Positions 33,637 to 41,870 of a stretch of 64,000 nt of DNA are shown here, piece after piece (within the stretch, counting starts at the first letter, position 1; every line of letters starts with the position of its first letter). Under the pieces are notes generated by a model. The model ran no database searches. It saw only the letters and a list, made by a program, of their open reading frames with translations, and was not told the origin of the DNA. This stretch comes from CAZOOW01 sp964581535. Lineage in GTDB: Bacteria > Patescibacteriota > Saccharimonadia > Saccharimonadales > Saccharimonadaceae. The position numbers and the translations under genes are program-made. The stretch covers positions 1-64,000 of the forward strand of contig CAZOOW010000002.1 of assembly GCA_964581535.1 (NCBI GenBank), in the 5' to 3' direction.

Positions 33637-34809
33637 ATGAAAATTCTTATGCTTGGCTGGGAACTGCCACCGTATAACAGCGGTGGCTTAGGCGTTGCGT
33701 GTTATTTCATGTCAAAAGCGCTCGCTAAGAACGGTGCCGATATTGATTTTGTGCTCCCTTCGCATGCAGAATACGACGAGATAGATTTCATGAATACGTT
33801 TCGGGTACCGCAGTCACGCGTTACCAAACATATTGTGCATTCGCGTAATCCTTACGATATTGATATGAAAGACTTTGATATGATCAGAGAAGATTACGTG
33901 GCCTTTGCCGCACAACATGCCGTCAAAACCGCGGCTGAAGTCATCCATGCCCACGACTGGTTAACTCTCGAAGCTGGTGTTGCTGCAAAAAATGCGTCAG
34001 GCGCTCCACTTATTGCCCACGTACATGCGACTGAGTTTGATCGCGCAGGTGGCTACGGTAACCCAATGATTCACGAGATCGAGCATCATGGACTTATGGC
34101 TGCTGATCATATTTTTGCAGTTAGTGCAGCTACAAAACGAATTATAACTGAGCGTTATCAGATACCTGCAGAGAAAATCGAAGTCGTTCATAATGGCGTA
34201 GAAGCACTCCCTGAGCACATTACCGATCGGCTTCAGTATAGGTATCTCGAGCTGCTGAAAAATGAAGGCTACACTATTATTGCCGTGATTAGTCGCTTAA
34301 CGATTCAAAAAGGTCTCGGGTATTTTCTCGAGGCAGCCGCTAAAGCCCACCGACGATACGGACGCATGGTGTTTGTTATAGCCGGTGACGGCGAGGTGCG
34401 AAACGAGCTAATCGGGCTTAGTGCGGAGCTTGGGATATCGGACGCCGTCATTTTTACAGGCTTTATTCGCGGTAAGGCGTGGAGGGATATGTATTCCCTC
34501 GCAGACGTTTTTGTAATGAGCTCAGTGAGCGAGCCATTTGGCATCACTGCTCTGGAAGCAGCGCAGCATGATACTGCCATCACACTAACACGTCAATCGG
34601 GTGTTGGCGAAGTTTTGCAGCACGTTCTGCGGTATGACTTTTGGGATGTTGATAAGCTGGCCGATCAGCTGCTTGCACTTTCGACTACATCGTCACTACG
34701 CAGCACGCTTGCGAAAAATGTTGCCAGTGAGGTAGAACGCCTGTCGTGGCGATCAGTAGCTAATAAAATGCTTACACGTTATGGCAAAATGACGAGGCTA
34801 CCACAATGA
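33637..34809 (+). CDS. GT4/glycogen synthase-like glycosyltransferase
   Basis: A 390-residue GT-B glycosyltransferase. The N-domain opens with LMLGWELPPYNSGGLGVACY, as in glycogen synthase-like enzymes. The C-domain has VISRLTIQKGLGYFLEAA near residue 212, then AGDGEVRNEL, and the sugar-nucleotide motif SEPFGITALEAA near 297-308 (E-x7-E). It probably extends an alpha-glucan from UDP- or ADP-glucose. It is the first of four genes with 4-base or shorter spacing, followed by two glucan hydrolases. The donor cannot be told from the sequence. Confidence 0.85.
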   Translation: MKILMLGWELPPYNSGGLGVACYFMSKALAKNGADIDFVLPSHAEYDEIDFMNTFRVPQSRVTKHIVHSRNPYDIDMKDFDMIREDYVAFAAQHAVKTAAEVIHAHDWLTLEAGVAAKNASGAPLIAHVHATEFDRAGGYGNPMIHEIEHHGLMAADHIFAVSAATKRIITERYQIPAEKIEVVHNGVEALPEHITDRLQYRYLELLKNEGYTIIAVISRLTIQKGLGYFLEAAAKAHRRYGRMVFVIAGDGEVRNELIGLSAELGISDAVIFTGFIRGKAWRDMYSLADVFVMSSVSEPFGITALEAAQHDTAITLTRQSGVGEVLQHVLRYDFWDVDKLADQLLALSTTSSLRSTLAKNVASEVERLSWRSVANKMLTRYGKMTRLPQ

Positions 34810-36023
34810 GTGAGCGACGAAATATCATGCTTTATCTGCATGTTCACCAACCGTTCCGCATCGGAAGATACAGTGCATTTGATACCGGACTCAACCACGA
34901 CTATTTTCTTCCGAATGAATCAGCTAGCAACGAAGCAATTTTTCAAAAAGTAGCGGATAAATCATATCTGCCGATGAACAAATTACTCCTCGAGCTTTTA
35001 GAGCGGCACCCAGAGTTTGCGCTGTCGCTTAGTATCACCGGTACATTTATCGAGCAATGTCGAATGTGGGGGCCTGAGGTGCTCGAAAGTTTTCAAAAAT
35101 TAGTCGCGACCGGGCGAGTCGAAATCGTTGCTGAGACGTATTACCATAGCTTGGCGTTCTTTTATAGTCGCTTCGAATTTGAGAAGCAAGTCATGCTACA
35201 CCGTGAAACTATTCAAAAACTATTCGGAGTGACCCCACGTGTATTTCGAAATACTGAATTCGCCTACAATAACCAGCTTGGTCAATGGGCAGAAAGCGCC
35301 GGTTACCTTGGTGTTCTAGCCGAAGGTTGGGATGCGGTACTTTATGGCAGAAGCCCTAACCTGCTCTACAGGCCTCCCGGCGCACAGCGAGTGAAACTAT
35401 TGTTAAAAAACTATCAGCTTAGTGATGATATCGCCTTCCGTTTTTCCGATAAAAATTGGGTTGAATGGCCTTTAACGAGTGAAAAGTACGGATCATGGCT
35501 GAAGGCGGCGTCTGAAAATGGTGATGTCATAAATCTATGTATGGATTACGAAACATTTGGCGAGCACCAATGGATAGAGCACGGTATTTTCGACTTTATG
35601 AGAGCGATGGTTGATGAATGGTTAAAAGATAATCGGCATGGGTTTTTGCGCGCATCTGAAGTTGCCGAATCGTACGAACCAGTCGATACACTTGACGTTG
35701 AACAGACTATCACCTGGGCTGACACGGAACGTGATCTCAGTGCTTGGCTTGGCAATGCAATGCAACAAGAGGCGCTGAGGCATTTATATGATATAGAGGA
35801 TGACGTCTTAAGAACTCGCGATATCACACTCATAGGTGATTGGCGAAAACTGCAGTCGTCTGATCATGTCTACTATATGGCTACAAAATGGTCGCATGAT
35901 GGTGATGTGCATGCTTATTTCAGCCCGTATGACTCCCCATACGATGCTTTCATTTATTTTATGAATGCACTTCGCGACCTTCGCTGGCGTGTCATGATGC
36001 ATGCCTTACCGGAGGCCGGGTAG
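34806..36023 (+). CDS. glycoside hydrolase family 57 (alpha-amylase type)
   Basis: A 405-residue GH57 enzyme. The family blocks are visible: LYLHVHQPFRIG (residues about 9-20), the nucleophile Glu in VFRNTEFAYNNQLG near 148-158, and the acid Asp in LCMDYETFGEHQW near 243-250. GH57 enzymes cut or rearrange alpha-1,4-glucans. No signal peptide, so it acts in the cytoplasm on stored or imported glucan. The start overlaps the GT4 stop by ATGA and the stop abuts the GH15 gene. Confidence 0.9.
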   Translation: MSERRNIMLYLHVHQPFRIGRYSAFDTGLNHDYFLPNESASNEAIFQKVADKSYLPMNKLLLELLERHPEFALSLSITGTFIEQCRMWGPEVLESFQKLVATGRVEIVAETYYHSLAFFYSRFEFEKQVMLHRETIQKLFGVTPRVFRNTEFAYNNQLGQWAESAGYLGVLAEGWDAVLYGRSPNLLYRPPGAQRVKLLLKNYQLSDDIAFRFSDKNWVEWPLTSEKYGSWLKAASENGDVINLCMDYETFGEHQWIEHGIFDFMRAMVDEWLKDNRHGFLRASEVAESYEPVDTLDVEQTITWADTERDLSAWLGNAMQQEALRHLYDIEDDVLRTRDITLIGDWRKLQSSDHVYYMATKWSHDGDVHAYFSPYDSPYDAFIYFMNALRDLRWRVMMHALPEAG

Positions 36024-37964
36024 ATGGCGCGCCCAGTTCTTCTGAGCAATGGCCGTCTTCATGTCGGTATTAATCAGTTTGGTCAGGTACATGATTTTTA
36101 TTTCCCCTACGTTGGGCTCGAAAACCATTGTGCCGCCAAGCAGCTTCGCCATCGAATCGGCGTGTTTGTCGATGGTCGTATTAGCTGGGTTGATGATGGC
36201 AACTGGGAAATTTCACATACCTATCTTGACGGTGTGTTAGTTTCACATATCATTGCGTCGCAGCCTGAAATTGGTGTGCGGCTGGAGTTTGATGACTGTG
36301 TCGACTATGACTCAGACGTTTTTATTAGAAATATTCATATTATTAATCTGGCAGATACAGATCGAGAGATAAAGCTGTATCTTCATCAGGTTTTCACAAT
36401 TAGCGACTCGCACCTAAGTGATACGATCCAGTATCTTCCTGATGAACACGCTATTGTGCATTATAAAGGCCGCCGGGCATTTATTGTCAACGCTCGACAT
36501 GGCGATGGCAGGCGTTTTGATGAACACAGTATCGGGCTGTTCGGCATTGAAGGAAAAATCGGCACGTATTGTGATGCTGAGGATGGTCATCTAGAGGGCA
36601 ACGGTGTTGAGCATGGAAAAGTTGATTCGGTGGTTGGGCTATACTCTACGGTAAAAGCAAAAAGTTCCGCTCGCGTTCATTACTGGATATCGGCTGCCGA
36701 AACAATCGAGGCGGCTCAGACAATTAATGAAAACATGCTCCGAAATGGAGTGATTCATGAGTTGCTCACCACAGCAAAAAAATGGTCTGAGTGGTCAAAA
36801 CCAACGGAACAGGTCGCGAGTAAATTACCTGAAAAATATCAGAGTGCTCTGAAAAACTCCCTACTCCTTATCAAAGCTGCTATCGATCAACGTGGAGCAG
36901 TTATTGCGAGTACCGATACAACGATGCTTAACTATTCACGGGACTCGTATGCCTATTGCTGGCCTCGGGATGCGGTATATGTCTTATGGCCGTTACTGCG
37001 GCTTGGTTATAGAAACGAACTCGAGAATTTTTTCGAATTCTGCGCGTCGATTCTGCATACAGACGGATACCTAGGTCATAAATATCAGCCAGATGGAGCA
37101 CTTGGCTCTTCATGGCACCCGTTCGTGCATCCGGATCGCTCATCTTCACCGCCCATTCAAACTGACGAAACGGCCGGGGTGCTATTTTTGCTCGGACAAT
37201 ATTATGCGCGACATAATGACCCTGCAGTTTTAGAAAAATTTTACACGACGTTAATTTCTCCGATGGCGAATTTCTTAAGTGGGTTTGTTGGTGATGACAA
37301 GCTACCGCTTCCCTCTTACGATTTGTGGGAAGAAAAGTATCTGACAACTACTTATACGACTGCACTAACCTATGCTGCGCTTGAGGATGCCGCAAAGTTA
37401 GCGGAGGCCAGTAGTGATCCAAAGAGTGCCGTCAGGTGGCGAACTGCTGCCGAGGACATGCGAGAAGCGCGTGACATTTTTTACGATGAGGATCAGCAGT
37501 TCTTTATTAAAGGGTTTGTTGATACAACCGCATCGCGTCAATTCGACAGAACTATCGATAGTTCGAGTTTTTATGGGGCATATATGTTCGGGTATTTTGA
37601 TATGCAGGATCCGCGAGTTGTTAAATCATATGAAACATATCTTCGAGAGTTAGTAGTAGATGAAAATATGGTTATGCGTTACAAATCTGACATATATCAT
37701 AGGACTGATAGTGAATACGCAAATCCATGGCCCGTTTGTACTATGTGGCGCGCGCAGTATGAATTTGAACGCGGAAATGATGAAGTTGCGCATCGAATTA
37801 TAGAAGCAGTTCATTCTCTTATGCTCTCGACTGGTGCGCTTGCAGAACAGTACGAACCGCACGGAAATCGACCTCGTTCAGTACTTCCGCTCACATGGTC
37901 ACAGGCTGAGTTCGTAAATGCCCTACTCGACGCGACGGCAGAAGGTTCACATGGAATTTCCTAA
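36024..37964 (+). CDS. glycoside hydrolase family 15 (glucoamylase/trehalase type)
   Basis: A 646-residue enzyme with an N-terminal beta-sandwich (LSNGRLHVGINQFGQVHDFY) and a C-terminal (alpha/alpha)6 barrel. Barrel signatures are NYSRDSYAYCWPRDAVYVLW near residue 310, QTDETAGVLF near 380, the catalytic Glu in LPSYDLWEEKYLTTTY near 440, and the second Glu in GALAEQYEPHG near 610. It releases glucose from alpha-glucans, or possibly splits trehalose. No signal peptide. It follows the GH57 stop directly, making a cytoplasmic glucan turnover operon. Confidence 0.9.
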   Translation: MARPVLLSNGRLHVGINQFGQVHDFYFPYVGLENHCAAKQLRHRIGVFVDGRISWVDDGNWEISHTYLDGVLVSHIIASQPEIGVRLEFDDCVDYDSDVFIRNIHIINLADTDREIKLYLHQVFTISDSHLSDTIQYLPDEHAIVHYKGRRAFIVNARHGDGRRFDEHSIGLFGIEGKIGTYCDAEDGHLEGNGVEHGKVDSVVGLYSTVKAKSSARVHYWISAAETIEAAQTINENMLRNGVIHELLTTAKKWSEWSKPTEQVASKLPEKYQSALKNSLLLIKAAIDQRGAVIASTDTTMLNYSRDSYAYCWPRDAVYVLWPLLRLGYRNELENFFEFCASILHTDGYLGHKYQPDGALGSSWHPFVHPDRSSSPPIQTDETAGVLFLLGQYYARHNDPAVLEKFYTTLISPMANFLSGFVGDDKLPLPSYDLWEEKYLTTTYTTALTYAALEDAAKLAEASSDPKSAVRWRTAAEDMREARDIFYDEDQQFFIKGFVDTTASRQFDRTIDSSSFYGAYMFGYFDMQDPRVVKSYETYLRELVVDENMVMRYKSDIYHRTDSEYANPWPVCTMWRAQYEFERGNDEVAHRIIEAVHSLMLSTGALAEQYEPHGNRPRSVLPLTWSQAEFVNALLDATAEGSHGIS

Positions 37965-38712
37965 GATTCTTAAAAAGCTCGTTAGTAATTCATCTGGTGT
38001 GTATAAAGCGTTCACGAAGAAATACGACCTGGTATATTTTGGTTCGATTGATCACACGCGCGACGAGGAGCAGCGTATTGTGCGCGGCGCAACTGTTTCC
38101 ACTCAGCACGTAGACAACCATTATTCTATTGGGACGATTCACGGCTATGACGTTATTCTTCTGGAGCGATTTGACACATTATCTGAGCCGACGGTAAAAA
38201 AGCCAGAAAGCTACCGATGGATAATGATACAGGTCGATCTTCATAGTACGTTCCGACATCCGCATGTTTTTCTAGATGGTCGACATCACGACGCACTGTT
38301 CTATAAACACATATTTATGAAGTTCGCATTGCTCAGAAAGGTCGAGACGGGTTTACTGGCATTCGCTGATCGATCGTTCCATGACAGATTCACTTGCTTT
38401 ACTGCACCGGGCGATGTCGATATCCTCTCTCAGCTACTTACCTCAGAAATTAGCGCGACACTTTCTGCTCACTTTTCACATCTTGATTTTGAATGGTGGG
38501 ATGATACGCTTATCGTATATTCTAACGGTAAACAACCAACTGGGGCACTACTCGAACATATGCTTCGCTCAGGGCTATGGCTGGCTCGGGAATTAGACGA
38601 ACAGGCGACAAAACTCCAAGGCCTTGTCGATGTTGCTCCCTCGTCATCGCCTTTATATGAAAACCGCCCGGTAGAACCGGACGGAGCTCAATCGCATTCG
38701 GATTGGCGTTAG
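37951..38712 (+). CDS. unrecognised protein at the end of the glucan operon
   Basis: A 253-residue soluble protein. ATG 37951 lies inside the last codons of the GH15 gene; the longer frame from 37918 is unlikely. Visible features are a basic helix at the start, a beta-rich domain with YDLVYFGSIDHTRDEEQ and GTIHGYDVILLERF, a stretch with RHPHVFLDGRHHD, and a C-terminal half with HFSHLDFEWWDDTLIVYS. I recognise no family. The 3' end overlaps convergent rpmG by 4 bases. Its place after three glucan enzymes suggests a link but proves nothing. Confidence 0.6.
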   Translation: MEFPKILKKLVSNSSGVYKAFTKKYDLVYFGSIDHTRDEEQRIVRGATVSTQHVDNHYSIGTIHGYDVILLERFDTLSEPTVKKPESYRWIMIQVDLHSTFRHPHVFLDGRHHDALFYKHIFMKFALLRKVETGLLAFADRSFHDRFTCFTAPGDVDILSQLLTSEISATLSAHFSHLDFEWWDDTLIVYSNGKQPTGALLEHMLRSGLWLARELDEQATKLQGLVDVAPSSSPLYENRPVEPDGAQSHSDWR

Positions 38713-38918
38713 CTTTTTCTAGCCTTTACTTCGTTGCGACCAAGGTTTTTCTTTGTTTCCTCGTAGACTTCATGCTTACGGGTGATGGGGTCGTACTTGC
38801 GAAGTGTCAGTTTATCGCTCGTGTTCATCGTATTTTTCTTTGTATAGTATGTGCGATGACCACTTGCCTTACTGACCATTCCAACAAGTTTACGTTTCGT
38901 TTTCGTGTTTTTCGCCAT
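38709..38918 (-). CDS. rpmG: 50S ribosomal protein bL33
   Basis: A 69-residue basic protein matching bL33: KRKLVGMV, then GHRTYYTKKNTMNTSDKLTL and LRKYDPITRKHEVYEETK. The family is about 50-55 residues; here 15 extra residues follow at the C-terminus. There is no Cys, so it is the zinc-free form. It lies one base from the PspC gene in the same direction and overlaps the convergent unknown gene at its 3' end. Confidence 0.88.
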   Translation of the reverse strand: MAKNTKTKRKLVGMVSKASGHRTYYTKKNTMNTSDKLTLRKYDPITRKHEVYEETKKNLGRNEVKARKS

Positions 38919-38919
38919 G

Positions 38920-39114
38920 TTATTCTTTACCTTTCTTTGGGACTAATATCCATAGTGCAACGTAAGGCAAAAATCCTGGCAGTCCGCCGGGCAGAAGTAG
39001 TAACAGCGCTATAAGTCGAACAATTGTTGGGTCGATGTTAAAATATTCGCCTAAACCGCCGCAAACTCCGGCGATAACTTTGTTCTCGGTACTGCGATAT
39101 AACTTTTTTGCCAT
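38920..39114 (-). CDS. PspC-domain membrane protein
   Basis: A 64-residue protein that is almost entirely a PspC domain: KKLYRSTENKVIAGVCGGLGEY, then FNIDPTIVRLIAL, then a hydrophobic span with a Leu/Pro/Gly-rich LLLLPGGLPGF and a basic end. PspC domains bind the inner membrane and take part in envelope stress signalling. I prefer the ATG at 39114 (MAKKLYRS) over the one at 39120. It lies just upstream of rpmG in the same direction. Confidence 0.85.
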   Translation of the reverse strand: MAKKLYRSTENKVIAGVCGGLGEYFNIDPTIVRLIALLLLLPGGLPGFLPYVALWILVPKKGKE

Positions 39115-39243
39115 AATCAACGGTTGATTGTACCATAGGCGCCTCTGTTAGTAAAGTGCGCGGGAAATACAGAACTCCACTTCACTAGATTATCTAATAC
39201 TAACTAGCTTAGATTAATACAAGAAGCAGTAAAGGAGGTTGTA

Positions 39244-39750
39244 GTGTCGGAGCTCAAACAAAACCGGGACCCTAATCTGGTCGTAAGCAGGCAGGGGACA
39301 ATCGGATTTTATGAACGGGAATTCTATATGTTTTCAAATTTTTCCAGCTTTCAAGTTGATTGGAGGGGTGCGCAGTGGATGACTAGCGAGCATGCTTACC
39401 ATGCTGCAAAATACATTGGCGTTCAACCTGAGATCGTCGCAAAAATAGGTCTTGCCCGATCAGCCCATGATGCGTTTAAATTTTCTCGAAAATACACAGC
39501 TGATATAAGGCCGGACTGGTTAGATATTCGTCTCGATGTAATGAAAGATATTTGCCGGCATAAACTCGGCCAACACGCGTATATACGTACTAAATTAGAT
39601 GAAACATCTGGCTGGAACCTTGTGGAAGATTCGCCTAAAGATTCGTTCTGGGGGATTGGAGCAGATGGACAAGGCGAGAATCAGCTTGGTAAGATATGGA
39701 TGATGTTACGCGAGGAGATGAGGAATGGCATCGTCGAAATACAAAGCTGA
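39244..39750 (+). CDS. NADAR-family protein (YbiA-like)
   Basis: A 168-residue NADAR-domain protein. Signatures are REFYMFSNFSSF near residue 20, MTSEHAYHAAKYIG near 48-60, and DSFWGIGADGQGENQLGKIWM near 135-155. NADAR proteins act as N-glycosidases; characterised members split riboflavin precursors or remove ADP-ribose from modified nucleobases. GTG 39244 is preceded by AAAGGAGGTT, a strong ribosome site. It overlaps the Nudix gene by 26 bases, linking the two in ADP-ribose or NAD metabolism. Confidence 0.9.
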   Translation: MSELKQNRDPNLVVSRQGTIGFYEREFYMFSNFSSFQVDWRGAQWMTSEHAYHAAKYIGVQPEIVAKIGLARSAHDAFKFSRKYTADIRPDWLDIRLDVMKDICRHKLGQHAYIRTKLDETSGWNLVEDSPKDSFWGIGADGQGENQLGKIWMMLREEMRNGIVEIQS

Positions 39751-40441
39751 CGCACATGTTTCGCAGATGAATATACTGCGGCAGTTGCTATTCGTGCCAT
39801 ACGAACGTTTTTCTACCCTGCAAAAAGCAACTGGGCTAACAAGTGATCATGCAAATTTTCATATAAAACAACTTGTCGAGGCCGGACTTGTGCGACATGT
39901 ATCAAAAACCTACGGGACGTATGAACTAACCCGCAAAGGCAAGGAATATGCAAACCGTATGGACACCGATGAACAGGTCATCGAAAAGCAGCCGAAACTC
40001 TCAGTTGTGCTGGATATAAGACGGGACGACGGCAGGGTGCTGCAGCAGGAACGCATCAAGCAGCCGTATTACGGTTACTGGGGCCGTCCGACGGGCAAGA
40101 TTCGATGGGGTGAAACAATTCTTGATGCTGCAGCTAGAGAGCTCCTGGAAGAGACTGGGCTTGAGGCGGATCTACAGGTGATGGGATTTTATCACAAGCT
40201 TGACTATGATGCTTCAGGCATACTACTTGAGGATAAATATCTCTGTCTAGTAAGAGGTGTGAATCCGAAGGGCTCTTTACTACCTGAGACTGACGGCCAG
40301 CGTAATGAATGGCTCACCGACGAAGAATATGATAAAAAAGAAAATACGTTCGGTACGCTTGAAGACATACAGCCGTTGATCGAGGCTCCTACTCATTTTG
40401 TATTTGAAAAAAAGTTTACATATCCGGAAGATGCGTATTAA
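39725..40441 (+). CDS. winged-helix/Nudix hydrolase fusion
   Basis: A 238-residue protein in two domains. Residues 10-85 form a winged helix with QMNILRQLLFVPYERFSTLQ, LTSDHANFHIKQLVEAGLV and YGTYELTRKGKEYA. Residues 95-235 form a Nudix hydrolase with the full box GKIRWGETILDAAARELLEE plus TGL (G-x5-E-x7-R-E-x2-E-E-x-G). The opposite order occurs in the NrtR regulators, which sense ADP-ribose; here the DNA-binding part comes first and the Nudix box looks catalytic. It could be a hydrolase, an ADP-ribose-responsive regulator, or both. GAGGA lies just before ATG 39725. Confidence 0.85.
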   Translation: MASSKYKADAHVSQMNILRQLLFVPYERFSTLQKATGLTSDHANFHIKQLVEAGLVRHVSKTYGTYELTRKGKEYANRMDTDEQVIEKQPKLSVVLDIRRDDGRVLQQERIKQPYYGYWGRPTGKIRWGETILDAAARELLEETGLEADLQVMGFYHKLDYDASGILLEDKYLCLVRGVNPKGSLLPETDGQRNEWLTDEEYDKKENTFGTLEDIQPLIEAPTHFVFEKKFTYPEDAY

Positions 40442-40442
40442 A

Positions 40443-40462
40443 AAACGACTAAAGAGTCGTTT
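40443..40462. terminator. terminator between Nudix gene and tRNA-Thr
   Basis: AAACGACT (40443-40450) pairs with AGTCGTTT (40455-40462) around a 4-base loop. On the minus strand it is followed by a run of T, so it ends the tRNA-Thr(GGT) transcript; it may also serve the Nudix gene. Confidence 0.8.
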
Positions 40463-40466
40463 AAAA

Positions 40467-40541
<75 letters not shown>

Positions 40542-40599
40542 ATCTGTCTGATGCTCGCATTTGTTCATGGCAGAGCACCGTGCTAATAATTAACTTACT

Positions 40600-40640
40600 T
40601 GCCGTGCGGCTTGGACATCACTGAACTAACACGGCATTTT
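40600..40640 (-). pseudogene. decayed tRNA-Thr 5' fragment
   Basis: The plus-strand end of this stretch (about 40619-40638, TCACTGAACTAACACGGCAT) matches the 5' end of tRNA-Thr(GGT) (40523-40542) with three changes. The rest of the tRNA is missing. It lies upstream of the intact gene in transcription direction. Confidence 0.55.
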
Positions 40641-40692
40641 ACCTCGAGTATTGTAACAAAATAAAACATCCCGGTAAATGGGTTGCATTACT

Positions 40693-40709
40693 TGGTGCCG
40701 GAAGTAGGA
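40693..40709 (-). repeat. copy of the tRNA-Tyr 3' end
   Basis: Seventeen bases, TGGTGCCGGAAGTAGGA, are identical to the 3' end of tRNA-Tyr including CCA (40876-40892), in the same orientation and 183 bases away. The stretch 40710-40837 between holds no gene I can support. Confidence 0.7.
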
Positions 40710-40837
40710 TATCCGTCGCTTCACTCCCTCCTCCATTTGCTTGAAAAGAAAAAACTTAACAGCATTTTCTTTTCTACGCCGCATTACGCCGAACCTCACG
40801 ACTGCGTCGTGTACTGTTCTCGAATTATTTTCAGATA

Positions 40838-40878
40838 CCAATAAAATAACCAGCCTTAAGGACTGGTTGTTTTATTGG
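40838..40878 (-). terminator. terminator overlapping the tRNA-Tyr CCA end
   Basis: A long hairpin pairs CCAATAAAATAACCAG (from 40838) with CTGGTTGTTTTATTGG (to 40878). The outer three base pairs use the CCA end of tRNA-Tyr itself. An A/T-rich stem makes it a plausible terminator or processing signal for the tRNA transcript. Confidence 0.65.
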
Positions 40879-40960
40879 TGCCGGAAGTAGGACTCGAACC
40901 TACGAAGCCTTACGGCGAGAGATTTACAGTCTCTTGTGATTGCCACTACACGATTCCGGC
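40876..40960 (-). tRNA. tRNA-Tyr (anticodon GTA), CCA encoded
   Basis: An 85-base class II tRNA: acceptor GCCGGAA/TTCCGGC, anticodon stem AGAGA/TCTCT with loop CTGTAAA (anticodon GTA), long variable arm CGCCGTAAGGC, T-arm GTAGG/CCTAC, discriminator A and encoded CCA. One base separates it from the tRNA-Thr(TGT) gene. Confidence 0.93.
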
Positions 40961-40961
40961 A

Positions 40962-41038
40962 TGGAGCCGCTTGTCGGGATCGAACCGACGACCTACGGTT
41001 TACAAAACCGTCGCTCTAACCATCTGAGCTAAAGCGGC
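40962..41038 (-). tRNA. tRNA-Thr (anticodon TGT), CCA encoded
   Basis: A 77-base tRNA: acceptor GCCGCTT/AAGCGGC, D-arm GCTC/GAGC, anticodon stem ACGGT/ACCGT with loop TTTGTAA (anticodon TGT, reading ACA), T-arm GTCGG/CCGAC, discriminator T and encoded CCA. It is transcribed together with tRNA-Tyr. Confidence 0.93.
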
Positions 41039-41069
41039 ATCTCTAATTTACAATGTACAACCTTCTCTA

Positions 41070-41141
41070 CAGATGGTTAGAGCAAATGCTGAATATACAT
41101 ACTCGGCATTCGCCTCAGACAGCATCTGAGCTAAAGCGGCA
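41070..41141 (-). pseudogene. rearranged tRNA-Thr(TGT) fragments
   Basis: Bases 41123-41141 repeat the first 19 bases region of tRNA-Thr(TGT) (CATCTGAGCTAAAGCGGCA after one changed base), in the same orientation. At about 41070-41084 the D-arm sequence CAGATGGTTAGAGC appears in the opposite orientation. The two ends can pair (CAGATG/CATCTG) with an inner stem GCGAATGC/GCATTTGC. No complete tRNA is formed. Confidence 0.55.
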
Positions 41142-41195
41142 CATATAATATGAAAAGTACTGAACAATTGTAGCAAATCGCCTCTGATAATCCAA

Positions 41196-41852
41196 CTACA
41201 TTACAACGCGGCGGGGTGGACGTTTGATTTTTGCTGGGATTCCAGCAGGGACTACGAGTTTGTTCGCTTTTTCACGAAGGGATGCGGCTAGTTCTTCCCT
41301 GCCGTCTACGTCGTATGCGTCTGCAAGCAGCTTGAGACTTTGAGGATTTGGTTCGAGCTCCACTGCTCGTTCAAGTGCACTGATCATCTTTTTTGTATGA
41401 CCGAGTTTTTCTTGGACTTTCGCATAGGCAACATGTCGTGCAGCTAAATCACCTTCGAGTCCTAATGCCTGTTCAAACGCCAGCGATGCTTTTTCATACT
41501 GTTTGGTTTCAAAATATATGAGTCCGACATTATGGAGTGAGCTAGCACTCGGCTCCAGACTCTGGGCGATTTCAAAGCATTCGATAGCGTCTTCATACGC
41601 ACGCTGTTTTGCGTACAAAATTCCGAGGCGGTTATATGCGGTGGCATTCCGCTCATCGACGCGCAAAATACTCAACAGCGCTTTCTCAGCCCGCAGGTAC
41701 TTCTTTTCTTTTAACCCTTGTTGAGCGATACCCCAAAGCTTATCCATTTGCGACGCCAACTTTGACGGCAACTCATTGCCTTCCTCGTCCACCGGCTTTT
41801 GATACATTAGCGCCCAGACGCCAAACAGCACCACTAGTAATAGTCCTAACAT
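41196..41852 (-). CDS. membrane-anchored TPR protein
   Basis: A 218-residue protein with one N-terminal membrane span (about residues 2-18) followed by four or more tetratricopeptide repeats between about 38 and 190, for example ATAYNRLGILYAKQRAYEDA and SLHNVGLIYFETKQYEKASL. The C-terminal tail is basic (KIKRPPRRV). TPR proteins mediate protein contacts; the partner is unknown. It follows the holB gene by 18 bases in the same direction. Confidence 0.85.
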   Translation of the reverse strand: MLGLLLVVLFGVWALMYQKPVDEEGNELPSKLASQMDKLWGIAQQGLKEKKYLRAEKALLSILRVDERNATAYNRLGILYAKQRAYEDAIECFEIAQSLEPSASSLHNVGLIYFETKQYEKASLAFEQALGLEGDLAARHVAYAKVQEKLGHTKKMISALERAVELEPNPQSLKLLADAYDVDGREELAASLREKANKLVVPAGIPAKIKRPPRRVVM

Positions 41853-41870
41853 ACTTGGGTATAGTATAGG

